DNA of 64,000 nucleotides from Elmis aenea (Eukaryota; Arthropoda; Insecta; Coleoptera; Elmidae). Below the pieces are notes generated by a model. It was not told the DNA's origin and made no database searches. It saw only the letters and a list, made by a program, of their open reading frames with translations. The position numbers and the translations under genes were made by a program. Positions 57,935 through 64,000 of this stretch are shown here, piece by piece. Location: positions 53,884,970 through 53,948,969 of the forward strand of contig OX393579.1 of the NCBI GenBank assembly GCA_947652605.1. Reading direction: 5' to 3'. How positions within the stretch are numbered: position 1 is the stretch's first letter; the number at the start of each line of letters is the position of its first letter.

Positions 57935-58810
57935 TCAAATAATGTTACGATCTAGTTTTAGACTGATAAGTAATTAACTTAGTACTATTTCTAGTATACT
58001 GGAGAAGTTAAGATCTTAAAGTCACCCATTGTCGTCTCCTATGTGTTCTTGCACTAGGAGCACTCTATTTTTGTGCACCAACACAAGCACCGACTCTGCT
58101 TTTTTTTACACCGTCAATGTCACACTCCGTCAACTTTTTTTTTGCTCTTACGTCCTCTTACTGTGTTCGTGTTATCAAGAAACTGGATAGCTTCCATGTT
58201 CATATGCTGCGATATTCTTCCTTTGTGGCTTAGCAAATTTCTGGATTTCGCTGTCCACAAACTCCACTCCAGGGTCTCTTTGGAGATCGTCATTTCTAAT
58301 GTAACAGGGTGCATCTAAGACGTTCCTCAACACTTTGTTTTGAAAAGTTTGGATTATTTTAATGTTGCTTTGTTGGTACAAGTCCAGAGCTGTATACCAT
58401 ACGTCCACACTAGTTTTTATGTCTGCTTGTCTAGTAGAAGCTTATTATGGACTGACAGAGCAGAGCGGAGGTTTCCCTAAGAGCCAAAATATGTTTTGAT
58501 ATCTAATACCCAAGTCCTCACTTTTTTCTATAACATGAGTTTTCCAATTAAATTTAGTGTCAAATGTTAAGCCAACGTATTTGGTTATGTTGGCGTATGC
58601 CGTATGATATTTTTGACCATCCATGGTTACCAAAGTGTCGTCTATCCGTTTGTTGGTAAAGTTAGCATGGGCAAATTTGGATTCGTTTTATTCTCCATCT
58701 TTTTGTCCAGCTTTGAAATTAATAATGGTTGCTTGCAGCTTGTTTGCTGTTTCTTCGTTGCTTTTGCCAACAACTAGGATGGCAATGTCGTCAGCCAAAG
58801 TTGATCATAA
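57935..58810 (-). pseudogene. Jockey-clade LINE, 3' part, same family as 14205-15700
   Basis: From 58810 leftwards on the minus strand: ADDIAILVVGKSNEETANKL (RT active-site box region), FAHANFTNKRIDD, YVGLTFDTKFNWKTHV (thumb), EKSEDLGIRYQNIFWLLGK, VDVWYTALDLYQQSNIKIIQ, TFQNKVLRNVLDAPCYIRND and DLQRDPGVEFVDSEI, ending near 58120 with LDNTNTVRGRK. The stretch 57935-58110 shares ATGTTACGATCT...ACTTAGT with 14205-14250, so it is the 3' untranslated region. Frames are interrupted. Confidence 0.88.
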
Positions 58811-60412
58811 TAAACTACTTTTAAAAGCTTTATTAAACCAAACATTTTTTGCTACATAATGGGTTACCAGCGTTTTGATTTCAAATGGATGTTAACATTT
58901 TCCTTAAAAGTTTACAGCTTTTTGTGTAACTGGAAAGATATTTGATTTTGGCCTTAAACTTCAATAGTTCCATTTGAAGGAGAAAAAAAAGTCTAGTATC
59001 TACCTACATTATACATATTTATATTTAATTTGCATATTTTATTTAAACAAATTGAACCTGGCCCTGTTGTTTAACCGTAAAAATATAGAAAGCATATTTA
59101 CAGAGAAATAACTTCTTATTTCAACGTTTATCTAATAATGGTTTACTTTACACTTCTGTTCATTTTGTGGTAGAGGAATGTACAAAGCTAAAATAACAAT
59201 TGAAGCCCTAAGGCTGCGTTTGTGTGGTGGCTTTTTGTTATGAAAGAGCCGCATTAAAAATGAAAGGAAATTAATTAAGGAGTAAATGGAAAGATCCAAT
59301 TAAATCCAGTAGAAAATAATAAATATCTGGGGGTGTTATATCGAGTCATTGGCCTAGATGAAATAAAAAGAAGTTAAAAATAATTACATTACATTTTTGT
59401 AAATGATTAGGTAAACTTCTATGTTTTAATGTAAATTACTCGTATTCAGGTCTTTTCTTGTAATTATTTGTACATTTATTTCAAAGCCCACACATCTATA
59501 AGATTGTTTTGTTTAATTTTTTACTTTTGTATGGATACAAAAAATTACAAAACTGCTTTAAAATACATTATTTTATTGTAAACCATAAAATGATTGCAGT
59601 CTAAATACAAGCTCGTAAATATTCTACTGAAAAACAGCTTCGTTAAAATAGCATTCACAGTCCTGTAAAAGCCCGTTTTAAATGCTTTTTTAATTTTCTT
59701 TTCAAAGGTAAATTAGGTACGACCTAATTTGCACATAAAACAACATTTTTTGTACCTCATTATAATTTTTTTAATGTGTACCACGTAACGTTCACCTCTT
59801 AATGGGCTTAAAAGAGCTTCCTACTAATTATAATTCTGTTACAGCGCTGTAATCCTCTAGTTTTTACGTTGAAATTCAAAACCGCTTGTTTAATAACATG
59901 TACTTGCAGTACTTATAAATTTCACAGACTTATTTTCGTTCGTATTTCCCGTTTTGCAAGTTCTGTTTTACCTTGTTTTAATTTCCCGGTTCAATTCTTC
60001 ATCAGATTGCTACGTAATAAGACTTCTGTGGGTTGCTGCTTCTCGGTATATATTGATTTTTATATCCTTGGGGTGAAAAAACAAGTTATTAATCAAAGTG
60101 TATACTCCGGCTGTCAGAATGTGGCGCAACCGGGCATAGTTAGCTCATTATTAAGAGCGATCGAATAATGGCCACCATTCTACCACCAAAAACTAGTCGA
60201 CGTGGTTGAAATAATGCTAATTAAGTTCATGGACCCTTCTAAGTCAAGTATCATTATAATAAAGACCCACAATTTACTTCCACACCATCGAAAACAGTGT
60301 TCTACACTCACTTAACGCTAAGTGTTTTTTTGAGAGCATAATAACTTCGGGATATATTAAATGTTTAGGCTGCGTGCATTAATAAATTTTTAAACGATTC
60401 TTTGGTGCTTAA
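58811..60412. other. AT-rich; tiny LINE remnant at 59278-59346
   Basis: At 59278-59346 (+) the frame KVNGKIQLNPVENNKYLGVL resembles the block after the RT active site in LINEs; it is too short to classify. The rest is unrecognised. Confidence 0.4.
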
Positions 60413-60487
60413 ATACAGGGTTACCCACAGATAATTGCCACTCTATTTTCGTGTTTGTTTTTAAAAATAATCCAGATAGTCTCAAAT
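60413..60487 (+). mobile_element. TACAGGGTT-type solo terminus
   Basis: TACAGGGTTACCCACAGATAA at 60413 is similar in form to the foldback termini. A CTCCCTGTA at 62300-62308, on the far side of the Harbinger insertion, may be its partner, which would make the Harbinger a nested insertion. Confidence 0.4.
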
Positions 60488-60799
60488 ATTCAGCCCGATT
60501 CACTATGTACATTGCTAGGAATTAAGCAAGAACCGTACTTGTTAAGGAAATATTTCTTGCTAAGCAACAACAAATTTCTACTTTCATGTTCACCAAGTAC
60601 CTTGTCAATATTGCTTGTTAAGATTCTTGCTTGCTTGGCAAAGTTTATGGTTACTTAGCAGGATCTCCAAAATTTTGCATTCAGGAGCTGTTTTTGTAAC
60701 AATCCTAAATGTCAAATAAGCAATAATTGCTTATAATTAATTATCTTTAACTTAAAGTGTACGATTTTGTGGTTGCTAAGATTAACAAGTAATAACGAA

Positions 60800-61362
60800 A
60801 TGGATCCGATAGGTTTCGATTTTCATATAAACTTCATAAACGAATATCAAAATGCTGTAGCTCGGTGAATTAACAATAATTTATATTTTAATTACCCAAA
60901 ATATTTAAATTAAATTATATTGAACGTCTCAGATTAGAGTTTAGGCAATTAAGAGACGCCAGCAACCTTTTCGAAATTTCAACGCTAGTTTTGTAAAATT
61001 ATATAGAATGCCGAATTGTTTAGTTCTAAATTTAATAAATGAGTTACATCTTGATATAGAAGAACCTGAACAGATAACTTCTATTCCAGATCATCTGCAA
61101 GTAAATCATCTCAAATTTTTTGTTATTGCATTTATGAAATATGTAGGTATATATTTTAGGTATTAGTTTGTCTAAGTTTTTATGACCATGGTTCCTACCA
61201 AATAATCGTAGGGCAAAATTTAAAATATCCAATGAGCCAGCCATCAATTAGTAGAATTCTTAACAAAATATCTAATATATTTACGATCCGTTTTCTACCA
61301 AAATACGTTAAATTTCCTGCAAATAAAGTTGACACACTAAACAGGAGTAAGATAAAGATTGT
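60800..61362 (+). pseudogene. Harbinger transposase, N-terminal half, broken
   Basis: ATG at 60800 (MDPIGFDFHINFINEYQNAV), then RLEFRQLRDASNLFEISTL, matching the 'RDxxNPFE' block. A shifted frame from 61008 reads MPNCLVLNLINELHLDIEEP and ITSIPDHLQV. A third frame, 61184-61362, reads HGSYQIIVGQNLKYPMSQPS, ISRILNKISNIFTIRFLPKY and VKFPANKVDTL, the classic 'GSYQxxVG....SQPSVSR....YVKFP' helix-turn-helix region of PIF/Harbinger transposases. The DDE catalytic domain that should follow is almost absent (a trace ETFNFPYIN near 61410). Three frames and missing catalysis make this a dead gene. Confidence 0.88.
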
Positions 61363-61615
61363 TTGGTTTTAATTGGAGTAATGCTTAAATGTAATCCTTA
61401 TAGATTTTTAGAAACATTTAATTTTCCTTATATTAATTACTTCATCGGTAGTCAGCTCTGCTGTTAGTTATAGAATCGGGAATCATCACAACCTATGAGT
61501 TTCATTAATCGGTTTTTTAAGTAGTTTAAGTCAGTGTTGTGATATCCTCCAACCCCGGTTTGAATTAAATTTTAATTTGTTCTGCCTTGCTTTTTTGCGA
61601 ATTTTGGATTTTCAT

Positions 61616-61897
61616 TCAGTAAAAAACGAAATAATTTTTTTTTAAATAGCAAAAAATGGGACGTTGAAATACATGGAACGTATTTTGTTGTACTACCTTC
61701 TTCCACTGCTCTTTGTCTTTACAGGACCCATTTTTAATGTTACTTAGGTTATTCGCTAGGATATACCACTTTTCATCTAATTCCTTACTTTTAAGAGCAT
61801 GACATTTTCCCGTTATCATTATGGTATTATTAGCAATGTAATTATCATTTACACTTGATTTGTCCGTTTCCACGTTTTTTTGTTGTTCTTTATCCAT
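61616..61897 (-). CDS. Harbinger-associated Myb/SANT-like protein, shortened
   Basis: A 93-codon open frame with ATG at 61897-61895. Residues 37-70 read SKELDEKWYILANNLSNIKN, GSCKDKEQWKKVV, the second half of a Myb/SANT-like (trihelix) domain ('W..LA..LN....G..K...QWKK.W.D.K'). In PIF/Harbinger elements such a protein cooperates with the transposase in nuclear import and in binding the element ends. Here the first helix with its usual 'F...E...L' pattern is missing, probably through an internal deletion near residue 30, and the tail after QWKKVVQQN does not continue the family pattern. The intact frame may be chance survival. Function in this copy is doubtful. Confidence 0.65.
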   Translation of the reverse strand: MDKEQQKNVETDKSSVNDNYIANNTIMITGKCHALKSKELDEKWYILANNLSNIKNGSCKDKEQWKKVVQQNTFHVFQRPIFCYLKKNYFVFY

Positions 61898-62166
61898 TTT
61901 TCAAAATGATAGCAATGACTTTTACAGAATGACAGAAGAAGAAAAAAATTTCGAGGTTACGAAATTCTTTCAAAGTTGACAGTTGTTAACAATTTTATTT
62001 AACAAGAATAATTGCCAAACAAAACTTTAGCAATTCTTGTTACTACGTTTTTTACAGAATACTAATTATACACATTCTTGCTGGTATCCTTGTTAAAAAT
62101 TACGACTTAAAGATATTGCTACTCAAACAATTTTCTTAGCAACGTACATAGTGAATCGGACTGATT

Positions 62167-63302
62167 ATTTGGTAACGGAAAGAGCTGCATAAAATGACTT
62201 GAAATATGTATAATATCATCCATAACTGGGAATTTAATTTAAGGAACAATTAATGACGGCTCGAAAATCATCCGTAATGTAGGTATTAAATTTTGCATCT
62301 CCCTGTATTTTACATGCAAAACCTTCAAAATATTATCCAAAGAGAAGTTATAATTTATTCGATGTTAAAATATCTTGGATAGAAACGAAAGGAAATTATT
62401 CACAAAAGTCTATAAGGATAATCGAATTTGGTAACGTTTAATCGTAAATTCGGTTAGAATAAATGCAGTCTCTTTTGTGTTTCCTACAATATCCGAGGAA
62501 TTTCAATGAATTCTTTGTATTATTAGCGCTATTTTAGAAAAAGTCTTTCTCTATGAAAATCTTTTGTTGCCTCTAGGGTCCAGACCATACCAGCAGCGCA
62601 CTATATTTTACCAAGGCGGGATGATTCATGCAATCCACCCCAACCCCCATCGTATGTGTCATTTTTATAATTAAATGATAAATTATGGTGTCCCTTTGTA
62701 AGAAAAAAAAGAGCGAACTGGCAAACTCAAGGCACAGTCCGTTCACATATAGTCCCCGAGGATGTCATGTAATGAAATTTCGGGTGTATTTTTGTCTGCA
62801 ACATGCTGTTATTATTTATGCAGAGAACTGATACGGAGGGTTGATAGCGTTCGAGATTTCACCCTTCGCAACGCATAATAACCCACTTAATATCGATTTG
62901 CTTTTGAACACTGTTCAAAGATAAATGCAGATAGGACGGACGTTACATTTTTATTACACATTTCTGGGTAATGTTTATCGTTATGCCTCAAAATGGCTAC
63001 GCCATTTGAAATGCATATATTAACCTAATTCCGGACCTTTCTTAAAAATCAATATGAAAAATTGGTAGTGAACTGGAGTGATATTATCGAGCGTCGGGCA
63101 AAACCAGCGCCACATTTCACTCCAAAACGCAAAGCGATAAATATTTCAGTTTATTGTGCTGTACGAATTGTAAACAAATCGATATTTTAGCTTCAAAGCT
63201 TTAATACAGTTTTTCGGTTGGTTGTTTAATCAAACTAACGCAAGAATGCACAAAAATCAAACGCTTTACCTAACGAATCACTAACACATTTTATTTATGA
63301 CC
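62167..63302. other. Unassigned
   Basis: No gene or repeat recognised. Mixed composition around 62560-62780. Confidence 0.4.
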
Positions 63303-64000
63303 AATATTGTTGAAGTTTCTTACAGACCGAACATTGGATAATTTCCTGGACCGTTTAAATCTCATTAATAAGCATTATAAACATATCCTGAAAATTTCAA
63401 GTCTCTATCTTAAGCAGTTGAAAAATTATTCGCGAATATGTGATTCGAAAAGACATTAATAACGAAGAAATTTTGCTTTGTTGAGTTAATTGTTGAAGCT
63501 TCTTACAGAGCGAACATTGGATAATTTCCTGAACCGTTTATATCTTATTAATAAGCATTATAAAAATATCCTGAAAATTTCAAGTCTCTATCTTAAGCAG
63601 TTGAAAAATTATTCGCGAATATGTAATTCGAAAAGACATTAATAACGAAGAAATTTTGCTTTGTCGAGTTAATTGTTGAAGCTTCTTACAGAGCGAACAT
63701 TGGATAATTTCTTGAACCGTTTAAATCTTATTAATAAGCATTATAAACATATCCTGAAAATTTCAAGTCTCTATCTTAAGCAGTTGAAAAATTATTGGCG
63801 AATATGTGATTCGAAAAGACATTAATAACGAAGAAATTTTGCTTTGTCGAGTTAATTGTTGAAGCTTCTTACAGAGCGAACATTGGATAATTTCCTGAAC
63901 CGTTTAAATCTTATTAATAAGCATTATAAACATATCCTGAAAATTTCAAGTCTCTATCTTAAGCAATTGAAAAATTATTCGCGAATATGTGATTCGAAAA
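63303..64000. repeat. 183-bp satellite array, continuing beyond the window
   Basis: TGAAG(C/T)TTCTTACAGA recurs at 63311, 63494, 63677 and 63860, exactly 183 bp apart. The unit contains GAACATTGGATAATTTCCTG, TTAATAAGCATTATAAACAT, TCAAGTCTCTATCTTAAGCA and ATTCGCGAATATGTGATTCG. Copies are near identical (single-base differences). The last copy is cut by the end of the window, so the true array length is unknown. Confidence 0.97.

Larger units (their letters stand above)
60491..62163. mobile_element. PIF/Harbinger element, 1673 bp, defined ends
   Basis: The left end is CAGCCCGATTCACTATGTAC followed by ATTGCTAGGAA. The right end, inverted, is CAGTCCGATTCACTATGTAC followed by GTTGCTAAGAA. This is a terminal inverted repeat of about 30 bp with three mismatches. 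The trinucleotide ATT stands directly outside both ends (60488-60490, 62164-62166), fitting the 3-bp target duplication of PIF/Harbinger. Inside are the two gene types these elements carry: transposase (plus strand, left) and Myb/SANT-like protein (minus strand, right). The left 180 bp repeat motifs such as CTTGTTAAG and CTTGCTAAG, possible protein-binding sites. The copy lacks the catalytic half of the transposase. Confidence 0.85.

Overview
This is a 64 kb, AT-rich piece of a eukaryotic nuclear genome, almost certainly an insect and possibly a beetle. The inference rests on the mix of mobile elements (Jockey-type LINEs, mariner, hAT, piggyBac, PIF/Harbinger, a tRNA-derived SINE and many TA-flanked TACAGGGTG foldback elements), the lack of long ORFs, and splice-site-bounded mini-exons. 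There is no bacterial gene organisation. The species cannot be fixed from the sequence alone.

Only two stretches look like host protein-coding sequence, and both are first coding exons that encode just a signal peptide and end at a good splice donor in phase 1. One is on the minus strand (7621-7684), the other on the plus strand (21434-21488). They point away from each other and lie about 13.7 kb apart. No downstream exon of either gene was recognised, so both first introns seem to run out of the window (more than 7.6 kb leftwards, more than 42 kb rightwards). A GC-richer promoter-like block (20990-21433) precedes the plus-strand exon. The presumed upstream region of the minus-strand exon was tandemly duplicated (2 x about 537 bp, 7811-8881), with a breakpoint inside a SINE.

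Nearly everything else that can be named is repeats. LINE remnants lie at 3640-4400, 11963-13230, 14205-15700, 16864-17757, 17860-18300, 28890-29945, 30985-31465, 38885-39480, 42416-42900, 48640-49010, 55610-55920 and 57935-58810. DNA transposons with defined ends are a hAT at 18787-20084 (perfect 8-bp target duplication), hAT MITEs at 9503-9736, 16173-16362 and 26332-26597, a piggyBac at 50884-52270 (TTAA both sides), a PIF/Harbinger at 60491-62163 with remains of both of its genes, foldback elements at 32995-33875, 49914-50159 and 53006-54856, and a striking element at 35711-37591. That last one has 238-bp terminal inverted repeats, a 9-bp target duplication and ten 146-bp tandem units inside. 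Mariner remnants lie at 2055-2520, 45400-45690 and 55970-56900.

Six further tandem arrays, mostly unrelated in sequence, have unit lengths of about 155-196 bp, plus the 146-bp array inside the foldback element. They sit at 822-1565, 21690-23010, 35887-37346, 40528-41279, 47313-47921 and 63303-64000. The remaining AT-rich stretches hold nothing I can name. They may include intronic regulatory DNA, with 46440-46860 the best candidate.
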